Positions 7,948-17,271 of a stretch of 64,000 nucleotides of DNA are shown here, one piece after another (the stretch's first letter is position 1; each line of letters begins with the position of its first letter). The position numbers and the translations under genes are program-made. Under the pieces are notes generated by a model. It made no database searches, was not told where the DNA came from, and worked only from the letters and a program-made list of their open reading frames with translations. Location of the stretch: positions 2,074,501 to 2,138,500 of the forward strand of contig NZ_CP018192.1 in assembly GCF_001889525.1 (NCBI RefSeq). The letters run 5' to 3'. The DNA is from Granulibacter bethesdensis (lineage in GTDB: Bacteria; Pseudomonadota; Alphaproteobacteria; Acetobacterales; Acetobacteraceae).

Positions 7948-8574
7948 ATGTCCATCACCCGCCGCTCTTTCTGCACGGCCGCTCTGTTCTCCCTCCCGCT
8001 TATTCAGGCCGCCCGCGCCGAAGCCCCCGCCGCCAGTGGCGGAGATCTTTCGAGTTTCCTTTTAGAGCGCTCTATCGGCAAAGCCGATGCCAAGGTAACG
8101 GTGATGGAGTTCTTCTCCCTGACCTGCACCCACTGCGCGGCTTTCTCCCAGAACACCTTGCCGGAACTGATCAAGAAGCAGATCGATACCGGGCATCTTC
8201 GCATCGTGTTCCACGATTTCCCGCTGGATCAGGTTGCCCTCAGCGCTGCTATGGTCGCCCGCGCCCTGCCGCCGGAGCGTTATGAGCCGTTCATCTCTGC
8301 GCTGTTCGCCAGCCAGGATCGCTGGGCCTTCAACCGCGATGGCAATGTCACGGAGTCTCTGGCGCAGATGGCGCTGTTGGCTGGGTTGTCCCGCGCCAAA
8401 TTCGATGCCGTCATCAATAATGAGGCTCTGAAACGCGCCATGCTGGAACGGCAGCAGCAGGACTCCATCAAATACAACATCAACAGCACACCGACCTTTG
8501 CCCTGACCAACGGGAAAACACAGTCCGGCGCGCTGTCCTACAGCGATTTCGTGTCCTTCGCCGGCCTGTCCTGA
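7948..8574 (+). CDS. DsbA-family periplasmic thiol-disulfide protein
   Basis: This 208-residue protein has a Tat-like N-terminus (SITRRSFCTAALFSLPL) with cleavage near AARA. The thioredoxin fold carries its active site at Cys60-Thr-His-Cys63, inside EFFSLTCTHCAAF. The cis-proline loop STPTFAL lies near residue 190. It should oxidise or isomerise disulfides of exported proteins. The family is the com1/DsbA-like group common in alphaproteobacteria (thioredoxin_4). GAGGA five bases before the ATG supports this start over the upstream TTG. The stop is 12 bases from smc. Confidence 0.88.
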   Translation: MSITRRSFCTAALFSLPLIQAARAEAPAASGGDLSSFLLERSIGKADAKVTVMEFFSLTCTHCAAFSQNTLPELIKKQIDTGHLRIVFHDFPLDQVALSAAMVARALPPERYEPFISALFASQDRWAFNRDGNVTESLAQMALLAGLSRAKFDAVINNEALKRAMLERQQQDSIKYNINSTPTFALTNGKTQSGALSYSDFVSFAGLS

Positions 8575-8586
8575 GTTTCAGCCCCC

Positions 8587-11500
8587 ATGCCTGTCAGCTT
8601 CTCCCGCCTCCGCATTGCCGGTTTCAAAAGCTTCGCCGACCCGCAATCCATTGAGATCCTGCCGGGTCTGACAGGTGTTGTGGGTCCGAACGGATGCGGG
8701 AAATCCAATGTCGTGGAAGCACTGCGCTGGGCCATGGGGGAGAACTCGGCCCGTGCCCTGCGCGGCGGGGAGATGGACGATGTCATCTTTGCCGGGACCG
8801 CCCATCGCTCCAGCCGTAATCTGGCAGAGGTGGTGCTGTCGCTGGAAGATGTCGCCGGTCAGGCTCCGCCCCCTTTTGGGGAGGTGCCGGAACTGGAAAT
8901 CAGCCGCCGGATCGAACGTGGCGGCGGCAGCACCTATCGCATCAACGGTCGCGAGGTCCGGGCCAGAGATGTACAGACCCTGTTTGCCGATCTGGCCAGC
9001 GGCGCCCGCTCCTCCGCGATGGTCAGTCAGGGGCGGGTCGGCAGCATCGTCAACGCCAAGCCGGAAGAGCGCAGAGCCATTCTGGAAGAAGCCGCCGGCA
9101 TCACCGGCCTTCATGCCAGACGGCATGAGGCGGAGCTGAAGCTCCGGCAGGCCGAGACCAATCTGGAACGCGCCGAGGAACTACGCGGTCAGTTGCAGGA
9201 CCAGCTCGGCGGTCTGCAAAAACAGGCACGACAGGCCAGCCGGTATCGCAATATCTCCGGCCTCGTCAGGCAGGCGGAGCTGGAATGGCTGGGCCTGCTG
9301 CAAGCGCGGGCCATGGCGGCGCTGGATCAGGCCTCCACGGCGCGTGATGAAGCCCGCGCTGCGCTCCGGCAAGCCGAAGAACAAGCAGAAGCCGCCACGA
9401 TCGCAGCTTTCGAGGCGGATAAGGCACTCCCCGCTCTGCGCGAGGCCGAAGCCGTGGCCCGTACGGCCCTCGAGCGCCGCCGCATCGCCATGGAAGGGCA
9501 GATGCAGGCCGAAGAACAGGCTCGCAACGCACTCGATCAGGCGCAGGCGCGTCTGCATCAGGCGGAACAGGATCTGCATCACGGCGACACCAGCCTGAAC
9601 GATGCGACTGTGGCACTCGAACGACTGGCCGCAGAAGAACAGGTGCTGCGTGATACTCTGATCGCTCTGCCTGCCCGACAGGAAGAGGCAGAGCGGGACG
9701 TCACCGCTCTGGAGGAAGAAGCAGGCCGGCTGGCGCAGGCTGCCGATCTCGCCACCGCCCGGGCCGCAGAGGGCATGGCCCAGGCCAGAAGCGCCGAGGC
9801 TGATCGCGCCGCCGCCGAACACCGTCTGCAGGTGGTGAATGCAGAGCATGCCCGTCTCTCCGCCGCGCTGACGGAGGCGCGTGCCAATCTGGTGAAAGAA
9901 TCCGTCCTCACCACCGCGCAGGAGAGCGCCGCCGCGGCAAGGCTGGCTGTAGAAGAGGCTCGCCACGCTCTGCAGCAGGTGGAAGCCGCCCGTCCACCGC
10001 TGGCGGAACGCTACGAAGCCGCACGCCGCATACTGGCCGATGCACAGGCCCTGCGCAGCCAGGCGGATATGGCTCTGAAAGATGCAGGCAGCCGGGCCGA
10101 AAACATCGCCGCCCAGACCGAGGCTCTGGAACGCGATCACGCCACTGCTCAGAACCAACGGATTGAAGATAGCGCGCTGCAGGACGCCAGACAGACAGCC
10201 GAAGCTGCAGCCGCCGCGCTTGAAACGGCACGGATCAGACAGGAAGAAGCAGAAACTGCACTGACACAGGCGTCGGCACGCCATGCCGAAGCACAGCGTG
10301 CCATGGAAACCGCAAGCAGCGACCGGGAACGTGCCACCCTCGCCGCCGGACAGAGCACCCGCCGCGCTGCACAGATCGAAGAAGAACGTCAATCCGTTAT
10401 GGAGGAACAGGCCAGAGCAGAAGCCTCCCTCCCGCCCATGGAGCACCGTATCGCGGCAGAAACAGCGCTGGCACAGGCTGAGCAGGCTCTGGCCATCAGC
10501 GAGCAGGCCCTGGCATCCGCCGAAACCTCCCGGATCGCTGCCCGCGCCGCACATGAGCAAGCGCGTGAGACCCATGCCACCGCCCAGGCCGATCTCGGGC
10601 GGTGGCAAGCAGAGGTTGATGGGCTTGCCGCCTTGCTGCGTCACGATGACACGGCCAAAGGGGGTTTTCAGCCCGTATCCGATCTTTTGCCTGTGCCGGA
10701 GGGGCTGGAACGCGCTGTCGGTGCCGCGCTGGGGGATGCGCTGGACAGCGCACTGGATGAAGCCGCCGATCGTTTCTGGCGCAGCCTGCCGGCAGCACCG
10801 GACCGGATGCAGCCTTTACCGGCCGGCACAGTGCCATTGTCCTCATTGATGGACCCGCCCGCCGCGCTACGCCTTGCCTGTGACTATATCGGTATCATCA
10901 CCGATCCGGCGACGGGACCGTCGCTGCAATCCAGACTGCATCCCGGTCAATGCCTCGTTTCCCGCGACGGCGCGCTCTGGCGCTGGGACGGGCATTGCAT
11001 GGCCGCCGGGGCACCCGGTGCCGCCGCCCTGCGTCTGACCCAGCGCAATCGCCTGCTGACAGCTCAGGATGCTCTGGCGCAGGCCAAACAGGCGGCTGAG
11101 GCAGCGTCCCAAGCCTATGCGCTTGCACAGCAGCAGGAAGCAGCCTCCATCAGCGCCGAACAGGCTGCCCGCAGCAACCGCCAGCAGACCGAGAAACAGG
11201 CTGCCGAAGCCCGTGCTGCCCATTCCACCATGGCGGCTGCCAGCGAGCATGTCGAAAGCCATCTGACCGCCCTCGCCAGCCGTCGCGCCCGTCTGGAAAC
11301 AGAGTATCAGGAAGCGACACAGGCCGAGCAGGAAGCAGCCGCTTTGCTGGCTTCCCTTCCGCCGCTGGAACAGATGCGACAGCAGGCTCAGGCAGCGGCC
11401 GCGACCCTTCAACAGGCCCGGGAAGCACTGGACAATGCCGCGGCAAGGCGGCGCGATGCCGATCGCACCGTGCAGACTACACGGGAAGAAGCCGCCCGCC

Positions 11501-13158
11501 TGTCCGCACGGGCCATGGAGGCAGAAAGTCGTCTGGGTGCGCTGTCTCCCCAACTGGACCGGCTGCGCGCTGAGCGGGAGGCCGCTCAGGCTGCCTTGCA
11601 GGATGCCCGTCTTGCTGTTGAGTCCGGTCCGGACATTGCAACCCTGACGGCGGCAAGGGATGCTGCAAAGGCCGCGCTGGATCAGACACTGGCCGAAGAA
11701 AACCGTCTGCGTACTGCAAGGCAGGAAGCCGAAAGCGCCAGCGACCGCGCCACAGCCGCCCTCGCCGCACTGGAAGCGCGCGCCGCAGATACCAAAGCCA
11801 GCCTGGCTGCCATCCAGCCGCAGGCCGAACGGGCCGAAACGGACCGGCAGGAAGCCGAGGCCGCCCTGATCCTGCACCGCCAGCGGCGTGATGCTATGGA
11901 CGATCCTGCCAGCCTTCAGGAAGCCGCGGAAGCCGCACGGCAGGCTTCAGCCACGGCTCAGAGCAGCCTTGCTGCCGCCCGCGTCAGGCTGGATATGGCA
12001 AGGAACGAGGCGGACAGGATTACGTCCCGTCAGGAAACGCTCCTCCGGGAACGTGCGGACTGGCAGATGCGGGCCGATACTGCCGCCCGCCATGTCGAGG
12101 AACTCCGTACGCGGCATCAGGCCCTGCTGACGGAAGCCAATACGCTGGCAGACCGTCCCGAACAGGCTGCACGGTTGATGCAAGATACGCGCAGCGCGCT
12201 GGAAGAAGCGGAAACAACCCACCAACAGGCCGCCGACAGGCTGCGTCAGGCAGAGAACGCACACAGGGAAGCAGGCGAGGCCAGACGGCAGGCCGATGCG
12301 GATTTCGCCACGGCGCGGGAGGCGATTCTGCGTCTGGACGGGCAATGCGCACAGGCTGAGACCGCCCACCACGCGGTGCAGGAGCGGATCGAGGAGCGGC
12401 TCGGCGTGGGAGCATCGCTGCCGTCAGACATAGCCATCCCCCCCGAACTGTCCGACATGGCGGAGGACAAGGCCCGCCGCAAGCTGGAACGGCTTTCGCG
12501 AGAACGGGAGGAGATGGGGCCGGTCAACCTGCGCGCCGAGATCGAGGCCCAAGATGTAGAAACCCGCATCGGCGGAATCGATCGGGAAAAAGAAGAACTC
12601 GGCACCGCCATCGCCAAGCTGCGCGGTTCGATCGGGCATCTGAACCGGGAGGGACGGGAACGCCTGAACGCCACCTTCACCAAAGTGAACACGCATTTTC
12701 AGGCCCTGTTCAACCGCATGTTCGAGGGCGGCAAGGCCTATCTCGCCATGGTCGGCGATGATGATCCCCTGAAAGCCGGGCTGGAGATTTATGCCCAGCC
12801 GCCGGGCAAGAAACTGGCCACACTGTCACTGCTGTCCGGCGGAGAGCAGGCACTGACAGCTCTGTCGCTGATTTTCGCAGTGTTCCGCTGCAACCCCGCC
12901 CCTGTCTGCGTGCTGGACGAGGTGGATGCGCCACTGGACGACGCCAATGTGGAGCGGTTCTGTATGCTGCTGGCCGATATGGTGCAGGAAACCGGCACGC
13001 GCTTTCTGGTCGTCACGCACCACCATCTGACCATGGCGCGGATGGACCGGCTGTATGGCGTCACAATGCAGGAGAGAGGTATCTCCCGCCTGCTGAGCGT
13101 CGATCTGCATCGCGCCGCCGCCATGGTCGAGGGAGAAGAAGCGGCAGCCGCAGAATAA
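8587..13158 (+). CDS. smc: Chromosome segregation ATPase SMC (unusually long)
   Basis: SMC dimers with ScpA and ScpB organise and segregate the chromosome. The Walker A motif (GPNGCGKS) lies near residue 35, the signature LSGGEQA at residues 1416-1422, and Walker B (VCVLDEVDAPLDD) near 1441. Two very long coiled coils rich in Ala, Glu, Gln and Arg flank a hinge at about residues 692-818. The hinge keeps GLERAVGAALGDALDS but is otherwise divergent. At 1523 residues it is about 350 longer than the usual 1150-1200, and the extra length is in the arms. A second Cys/Trp-containing stretch, LVSRDGALWRWDG, closes the hinge. Confidence 0.95.
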   Translation: MPVSFSRLRIAGFKSFADPQSIEILPGLTGVVGPNGCGKSNVVEALRWAMGENSARALRGGEMDDVIFAGTAHRSSRNLAEVVLSLEDVAGQAPPPFGEVPELEISRRIERGGGSTYRINGREVRARDVQTLFADLASGARSSAMVSQGRVGSIVNAKPEERRAILEEAAGITGLHARRHEAELKLRQAETNLERAEELRGQLQDQLGGLQKQARQASRYRNISGLVRQAELEWLGLLQARAMAALDQASTARDEARAALRQAEEQAEAATIAAFEADKALPALREAEAVARTALERRRIAMEGQMQAEEQARNALDQAQARLHQAEQDLHHGDTSLNDATVALERLAAEEQVLRDTLIALPARQEEAERDVTALEEEAGRLAQAADLATARAAEGMAQARSAEADRAAAEHRLQVVNAEHARLSAALTEARANLVKESVLTTAQESAAAARLAVEEARHALQQVEAARPPLAERYEAARRILADAQALRSQADMALKDAGSRAENIAAQTEALERDHATAQNQRIEDSALQDARQTAEAAAAALETARIRQEEAETALTQASARHAEAQRAMETASSDRERATLAAGQSTRRAAQIEEERQSVMEEQARAEASLPPMEHRIAAETALAQAEQALAISEQALASAETSRIAARAAHEQARETHATAQADLGRWQAEVDGLAALLRHDDTAKGGFQPVSDLLPVPEGLERAVGAALGDALDSALDEAADRFWRSLPAAPDRMQPLPAGTVPLSSLMDPPAALRLACDYIGIITDPATGPSLQSRLHPGQCLVSRDGALWRWDGHCMAAGAPGAAALRLTQRNRLLTAQDALAQAKQAAEAASQAYALAQQQEAASISAEQAARSNRQQTEKQAAEARAAHSTMAAASEHVESHLTALASRRARLETEYQEATQAEQEAAALLASLPPLEQMRQQAQAAAATLQQAREALDNAAARRRDADRTVQTTREEAARLSARAMEAESRLGALSPQLDRLRAEREAAQAALQDARLAVESGPDIATLTAARDAAKAALDQTLAEENRLRTARQEAESASDRATAALAALEARAADTKASLAAIQPQAERAETDRQEAEAALILHRQRRDAMDDPASLQEAAEAARQASATAQSSLAAARVRLDMARNEADRITSRQETLLRERADWQMRADTAARHVEELRTRHQALLTEANTLADRPEQAARLMQDTRSALEEAETTHQQAADRLRQAENAHREAGEARRQADADFATAREAILRLDGQCAQAETAHHAVQERIEERLGVGASLPSDIAIPPELSDMAEDKARRKLERLSREREEMGPVNLRAEIEAQDVETRIGGIDREKEELGTAIAKLRGSIGHLNREGRERLNATFTKVNTHFQALFNRMFEGGKAYLAMVGDDDPLKAGLEIYAQPPGKKLATLSLLSGGEQALTALSLIFAVFRCNPAPVCVLDEVDAPLDDANVERFCMLLADMVQETGTRFLVVTHHHLTMARMDRLYGVTMQERGISRLLSVDLHRAAAMVEGEEAAAAE

Positions 13159-13210
13159 TCTCCGCAGCCTCCCCTTCTTCACTCATCTCACATCAGGAAT
13201 GCCGGTCACA

Positions 13211-13771
13211 TCAGGAATCCCGCCGTTCCAGTGCGGCAAGCATAGCCTGACCGCCCTGCGCCTTGGCGATACCACGCGCCGAAGTGCCTTCCGTATCTGT
13301 CAGATCAGGATCAGCGCCATGCGCCATCAGCAGGCGCACCATCATTTCACGCCCGAACATCACCGCGAACATCAGCGGGGTACGGCCGGCAGCATTGCGA
13401 TGATCGACCGTGGCGCCTGCCTCCAGCAGCATGCGCGCCGCACCTTCGTCACCCTTGAACGCCACACCGGACAGGGCCGTATCGCCATTGGCATCCGCGG
13501 CATTCACTGCCGCACCACGCCGTAACAGCAAGGCTCCTGCCTCAATCTGCCCGTTGTAGGTGGCCAGAATCAGAGGCGGGAAACCTCGTGCATCCGGACG
13601 GTTGGGGTCCATACCGGAATCGAGAAATGCCTCGATCATATCGACACGGCCTTCCCGCACTGCGCCATAGAACAATGCTTCCAGCTGCTCCTGGGAAAGA
13701 GATGTATCCGTGTCCTTTTGATCAGGAATACGAATAGATGAAACGGGAAAGGGCGGCCGCAGCTGGGTCAT
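13211..13771 (-). CDS. Ankyrin-repeat protein
   Basis: This 186-residue protein carries about four ankyrin repeats between residues 45 and 180 (for example GFPPLILATYNGQIEAGALLL, GDTALSGVAFKGDEGAARMLL, GRTPLMFAVMFGREMMVRLL). I see no signal peptide or transmembrane helix, so it is probably a cytoplasmic protein-binding module. ATG 13771 (MTQLRPPFPV) is preferred over a longer frame beginning at 13858, which adds an unlikely His/Phe-rich leader. It converges with smc, 52 bases away. Its partner is unknown. Confidence 0.8.
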   Translation of the reverse strand: MTQLRPPFPVSSIRIPDQKDTDTSLSQEQLEALFYGAVREGRVDMIEAFLDSGMDPNRPDARGFPPLILATYNGQIEAGALLLRRGAAVNAADANGDTALSGVAFKGDEGAARMLLEAGATVDHRNAAGRTPLMFAVMFGREMMVRLLMAHGADPDLTDTEGTSARGIAKAQGGQAMLAALERRDS

Positions 13772-13951
13772 GAAATACGGGTCCGAATTACGATCGTGAA
13801 TGCTTATAAGGCACATTGAGAAAGAAAAGTGGATAAAAAGACCGTTCTGGTGATGCAATCGTCATCTAAACAGCCCATGCTTCTTGACACTCCCCCTACC
13901 CACCGGTAGCTAGCCGTCGCCTTCCGACAAGGCGACTTGTCGAGGATGGAT

Positions 13952-14362
13952 ATGAACGAGAACAGGCAGCCTGAGTCGCAGCCAGGTCAGGAAACGACTT
14001 CCGGGGGATCATCCCGGGGAACTTCCTTTCCGCAGCGACTGAATGCGGCACGAAACAGACAGGGCCTTGGGACAGACGGGCAGAACCCGACTTCCGTGCT
14101 TCAAGCCCCTGATGGCAGCCCTGGCCCTTCTGCCATGGGTATTGGCTTGCGAATCGGTGCTGACCTCGTGTCCGCACTGATTGTCGGGGTCGCCATCGGA
14201 TATGCTCTGGATCGCTGGCTGGGTACGATGCCCCTGTTTCTGATTTTGTTCATCCTGATGGGAGGCGCGGCCGGTATTCTCAACGTATGGCGCACCCTGC
14301 GCCGTATGCCAGCCGGTCAAGGCCAAAGCGAAGCAGGTGACGCCACCCACGGGCGGCGGTAG
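13952..14362 (+). CDS. atpI: ATP synthase accessory protein AtpI (AtpZ/AtpI family)
   Basis: This is a small membrane protein of about 136 residues. A long polar N-terminus (about 55 residues) is followed by two hydrophobic helices (LRIGADLVSALIVGVAIGYALD and MPLFLILFILMGGAAGI). This is the layout of the AtpI/AtpQ proteins that head Fo operons in Rhodospirillales and are linked to c-ring assembly and Mg2+ supply. CGAGGA sits six bases before the ATG at 13952; in-frame starts at 13937 (TTG) and 13946 are possible. It is the first gene of the Fo operon. Confidence 0.88.
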   Translation: MNENRQPESQPGQETTSGGSSRGTSFPQRLNAARNRQGLGTDGQNPTSVLQAPDGSPGPSAMGIGLRIGADLVSALIVGVAIGYALDRWLGTMPLFLILFILMGGAAGILNVWRTLRRMPAGQGQSEAGDATHGRR

Positions 14363-14378
14363 GTGATGGAGCATTAAG

Positions 14379-15134
14379 GTGGCGGCAGAACCCACGATCG
14401 ACGCGCTCGGCCAGTTCAGGCTGCATCACGGCCTTGGCCCGATTGGCGGGCTGGTGAATTTTACCCAATCCAATGAAATCATGGTTTTGGGCACCGCTAT
14501 CGTCCTGGGAATCATCGCACTGGGCATGCGCCAGCGTGCCGTAGTGCCTGGGCGCCTGCAATCCCTGGTCGAAATATCCTATAATTTCATCATGGGCCTG
14601 TGCATCGAGCAGATCGGACATGAAGGGAAAAAGTTCTTTCCCTTCATCTTCACACTGTTCTTCTTCGTGCTGATGGGCAATCTGCTCGGCCTGTTCCCCT
14701 ATTTCTTCACCTATACCAGCCATGTTGCCGTGACCGGCGGTCTGGCAGTTCTGGTGATCGTGCTGGTGACGGCGGTGGCCCTGCGCTATCACGGCCTGCA
14801 CTTCTTCTCCTACTTCTTTCCTCCGGGCGCGCCGAAGGCGCTGGCACCCATCATCGTGCCGATTGAAATCATTTCCTATCTGTCTCGTCCGGTCAGCCTG
14901 TCCATCCGTCTGTTCGCCAACATGGTGGCCGGACATGTGATGTTCGAGGTGTTTGCCACGTTCATGTTTCTGTTGATCGGCGCTCTGGGTACGTTCGGCT
15001 ATTTCGCCGCACTCCTGCCGATGACACTGAACGTGACCCTCGTTGGCTTCGAATTGCTGGTGGCGTTCCTTCAGGCTTATGTGTTCGCCATCCTCACCTG
15101 TATCTATCTGCACGACGCAGTGCATCTGCACTAA
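14379..15134 (+). CDS. atpB: ATP synthase Fo subunit a
   Basis: This 251-residue integral membrane protein forms the proton half-channels next to the c ring. The essential arginine lies in LSIRLFANMVAGH, in the penultimate helix region, and FELLVAFLQAYVFAILTCIYL forms the last helix, as in other a subunits. The start is a GTG 16 bases after the atpI stop. The gene lies second in atpI-B-E-F'-F. Confidence 0.97.
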   Translation: MAAEPTIDALGQFRLHHGLGPIGGLVNFTQSNEIMVLGTAIVLGIIALGMRQRAVVPGRLQSLVEISYNFIMGLCIEQIGHEGKKFFPFIFTLFFFVLMGNLLGLFPYFFTYTSHVAVTGGLAVLVIVLVTAVALRYHGLHFFSYFFPPGAPKALAPIIVPIEIISYLSRPVSLSIRLFANMVAGHVMFEVFATFMFLLIGALGTFGYFAALLPMTLNVTLVGFELLVAFLQAYVFAILTCIYLHDAVHLH

Positions 15135-15187
15135 GAAGACGCGCAGATTGATCTCCGCCCCTTCATATCAAGCAAGGAACTGAACCC

Positions 15188-15412
15188 ATGGACGTCGCAG
15201 CCGCCAAGGCCCTCGGTGCCGGTATCTCTGTTATCGCCCTCGCCGGCGTCGGCCTCGGCATCGGCAACATCTTCGCCTCTCTGATCGCCAGCGTCGCACG
15301 CAACCCGTCTTCCCGCGACCAGGTCTTCAGCATCGGCATTCTCGGCTTCGCCCTGACGGAAGCCGTGGCGCTGTTCGCGCTGCTGATCGCCTTCCTGATC
15401 CTGTTCGCCTGA
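15188..15412 (+). CDS. atpE: ATP synthase Fo subunit c
   Basis: This 74-residue hairpin of two hydrophobic helices joined by the polar loop ARNPSSRDQ makes up the rotor ring. The proton-carrying glutamate is in [14 protein letters not shown]. The first helix has the tight Gly pattern ([21 protein letters not shown]) used for helix packing. AAGGAA lies eight bases before the ATG. Confidence 0.97.
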   Translation: MDVAAAKALGAGISVIALAGVGLGIGNIFASLIASVARNPSSRDQVFSIGILGFALTEAVALFALLIAFLILFA

Positions 15413-15419
15413 TCCAGTG

Positions 15420-16076
15420 ATGACCCGGGGCGGGATCGTGACGACCGCGCGCGACGGCGCCCTTCGCGCCTGCCGCGCCGGGTACCGTCAAGTGTTGCTC
15501 GGGACTGTCGTAACAGTTCTGAGCACGCTGCCGGCTATCGCTTATGCAATGGACCCTGACAGTCCCGAGCATGAGGGGATGCCTCAGCTGAATTTTGCCA
15601 ATCCGCTGACCACTAGTCAGGTGGTGTGGATGGCCCTTATCCTGCTTGCGTTCTATCTGCTGCTGTCCAAATGGGCCCTGCCCCAGGTCAGCCAGGTGGT
15701 GGACGACCGTAATGCCTCCATCATGGGCGATCTCGACTCCGCCCATCTGGCAAAGGCAGAAGCCAACGCCGCCGTGGAAGAGATGAACGACGCCATCCGG
15801 CGTGCCAATCTTGAAGGCCAGGCTGAAATCGAAAAAGCAGTCTCGGCCGCCAAGGCCAAGGCACAGCAGGAAGCCGCCGAGGCGCATGCGCGTCTGGAAC
15901 GGCAGCTTGCCGATGCGGAAGCCCGCATTGCTTCCTCCCGCGATACCGCCATGGGCGCGTTGCGTGATGTTGCAACCGACACGACACAGGCCCTGATTGC
16001 CCGGCTGACCGGCCAGTTTCCCGCCCAGGATGCGGTGGAACAGGCTGTTGGTCAGGCGCTGGCCGCCCGCAGCTAA
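15420..16076 (+). CDS. atpF': ATP synthase Fo subunit b' (AtpG/AtpF2)
   Basis: This protein has an unusually long N-terminus that includes an apparent signal-like segment (GTVVTVLSTLPAIAYAMD). The b-subunit membrane helix follows (VVWMALILLAFYLLLSKWALP), then a long Ala/Glu/Lys-rich helical stalk to residue 218. A paired b and b' is typical of photosynthetic and other alphaproteobacteria. The start is a GTG at 15417 or the ATG directly after it; no clear ribosome site is seen, so translation is probably coupled to atpE, seven bases upstream. Confidence 0.93.
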   Translation: MTRGGIVTTARDGALRACRAGYRQVLLGTVVTVLSTLPAIAYAMDPDSPEHEGMPQLNFANPLTTSQVVWMALILLAFYLLLSKWALPQVSQVVDDRNASIMGDLDSAHLAKAEANAAVEEMNDAIRRANLEGQAEIEKAVSAAKAKAQQEAAEAHARLERQLADAEARIASSRDTAMGALRDVATDTTQALIARLTGQFPAQDAVEQAVGQALAARS

Positions 16077-16091
16077 TATCGGAGGATCGCC

Positions 16092-16607
16092 ATGCAGGCT
16101 CATGAACTCAGCGGCGCTCCCTGGCACCATCCGGTTTTCTGGGTGGCCGTTGCCTTTGTTCTGTTCTTCGTGCTGTTCGGCCGGAAAATCTGGGGGGTCC
16201 TGACCTCCAAGCTTGACAGCTACGCTGACGAAGTGCGTCAGAACCTCGACGAAGCACGCAAGCTCCGTCGTGAGGCCGAGGCCATGCTGGAAGATGCCCG
16301 CCGCCGCAAGGAACAGGCTCTGGCCGAAGCAAAACGTTTGCTGGAATCCGCTCATGCGGAAGCAGCCCGGGCTGCCAAGGCGCTCAGTGACGATGCGGAA
16401 GCGAGCATCCGTCGCCGTGAGAAAATGGCCAATGACCGCATTGCCGCCGCCGAAAAGGCTGCCGTCGATGAAGTCCGCTTTGCCGCCGCCGACATTGCCA
16501 GCCGTGCCGCTAAGGACATTCTGGCACGTGAATTCGGCCCTTACGCCGATGCAGCGCTGATCGACTCCGCCATCAGCAAACTGCCGCAGGCTCTGCGCGC
16601 AGCCTGA
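16092..16607 (+). CDS. atpF: ATP synthase Fo subunit b
   Basis: This 171-residue protein has one N-terminal membrane helix (PVFWVAVAFVLFFVLFGRKIW) and a long charged coiled stalk. With b' it forms the stator that links Fo to F1. GGAGG lies about seven bases before the ATG, and the gene is 15 bases after b'. The operon ends here at a hairpin terminator. The F1 genes are not in the window, as expected for the split arrangement. Confidence 0.95.
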   Translation: MQAHELSGAPWHHPVFWVAVAFVLFFVLFGRKIWGVLTSKLDSYADEVRQNLDEARKLRREAEAMLEDARRRKEQALAEAKRLLESAHAEAARAAKALSDDAEASIRRREKMANDRIAAAEKAAVDEVRFAAADIASRAAKDILAREFGPYADAALIDSAISKLPQALRAA

Positions 16608-16638
16608 TTGCAGCGCGTTCTGAACAATATTGATGCTG

Positions 16639-16668
16639 GAAAAGGCCACCCTCATCGGTGGCTTTTTT
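16639..16668 (+). terminator. Rho-independent terminator of the Fo operon
   Basis: The stem AAAGGCCACC pairs with GGTGGCTTTT across a six-base loop and is followed by a T run. It starts 31 bases after the atpF stop. Confidence 0.85.
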
Positions 16669-16746
16669 CATGTCCGCAGGATAACCCCTAAACTCTGTTA
16701 AGCTCGGTTACTCGACAATGAACGCTGGCTGTGAACGATAGCCTAC

Positions 16747-17271
16747 ATGAAATGCACCAGAGTTCTTATCGCCCTGCTCCTGACAGTTTGCTGCGCGGGA
16801 TGCGATACACTCAACCCTTTCGAAGGCCCCTATCATCCGCCGGGTGCGCCGCTCGCGGCTGAAGGTCCGGCCGATATAGCGATGCTACCTCCCATCAGCG
16901 GTGCCACACCCTCACAGGCTGCCACGGTGGCAGAAGCCGCCCTGCAGGCACTGGCGGCGCGTAATCTGTTGTCCGAAGCCAAGCCCGACTCGGCACGGCT
17001 GGTCATGCGGCTTACCGTGCTGCAATGGGATGTCACATCATCCGGTGGGCGGATCGCACTGGGCGTGTCTCTGTTCGACCGCGCAACCGGGAAAAAGCTT
17101 TATGAAGGACGTAGTACAGCCACCAACCTGGATGGTCCTGTTCTGCTCAATCCCGCCACACTGGCCGCCAATGAGGGCTTACTGGTGCAGGATGCGATGG
17201 GAAAACTGCTCAGCCAGCAGGCTTTCATGAAAGCCTGCGCCGAACCCCCGCACCATTTTCTGTTTTTCTAA
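16747..17271 (+). CDS. Outer-membrane type lipoprotein, unknown function
   Basis: This 174-residue protein has a lipoprotein signal (LLLTVCCAGC; acylated Cys at about residue 19). The mature part has an alternating beta pattern (SARLVMRLTVLQWDVTSSGGRIALGVSLFDRATGKKLYEGRS) reminiscent of GNA1162/DUF4410-like envelope proteins that report or assemble surface components; I cannot assign it firmly. It is monocistronic after the ATP synthase terminator. Its last 93 bases overlap the convergent vWA gene. Confidence 0.72.
   Translation: MKCTRVLIALLLTVCCAGCDTLNPFEGPYHPPGAPLAAEGPADIAMLPPISGATPSQAATVAEAALQALAARNLLSEAKPDSARLVMRLTVLQWDVTSSGGRIALGVSLFDRATGKKLYEGRSTATNLDGPVLLNPATLAANEGLLVQDAMGKLLSQQAFMKACAEPPHHFLFF

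Noticed and set aside
9181-10644. Minus-strand frame of 487 codons inside smc
   Set aside because: High-GC coding strand of coiled-coil repeats leaves long open antisense frames; the peptide is Cys/Gly/Leu-rich without a family match.
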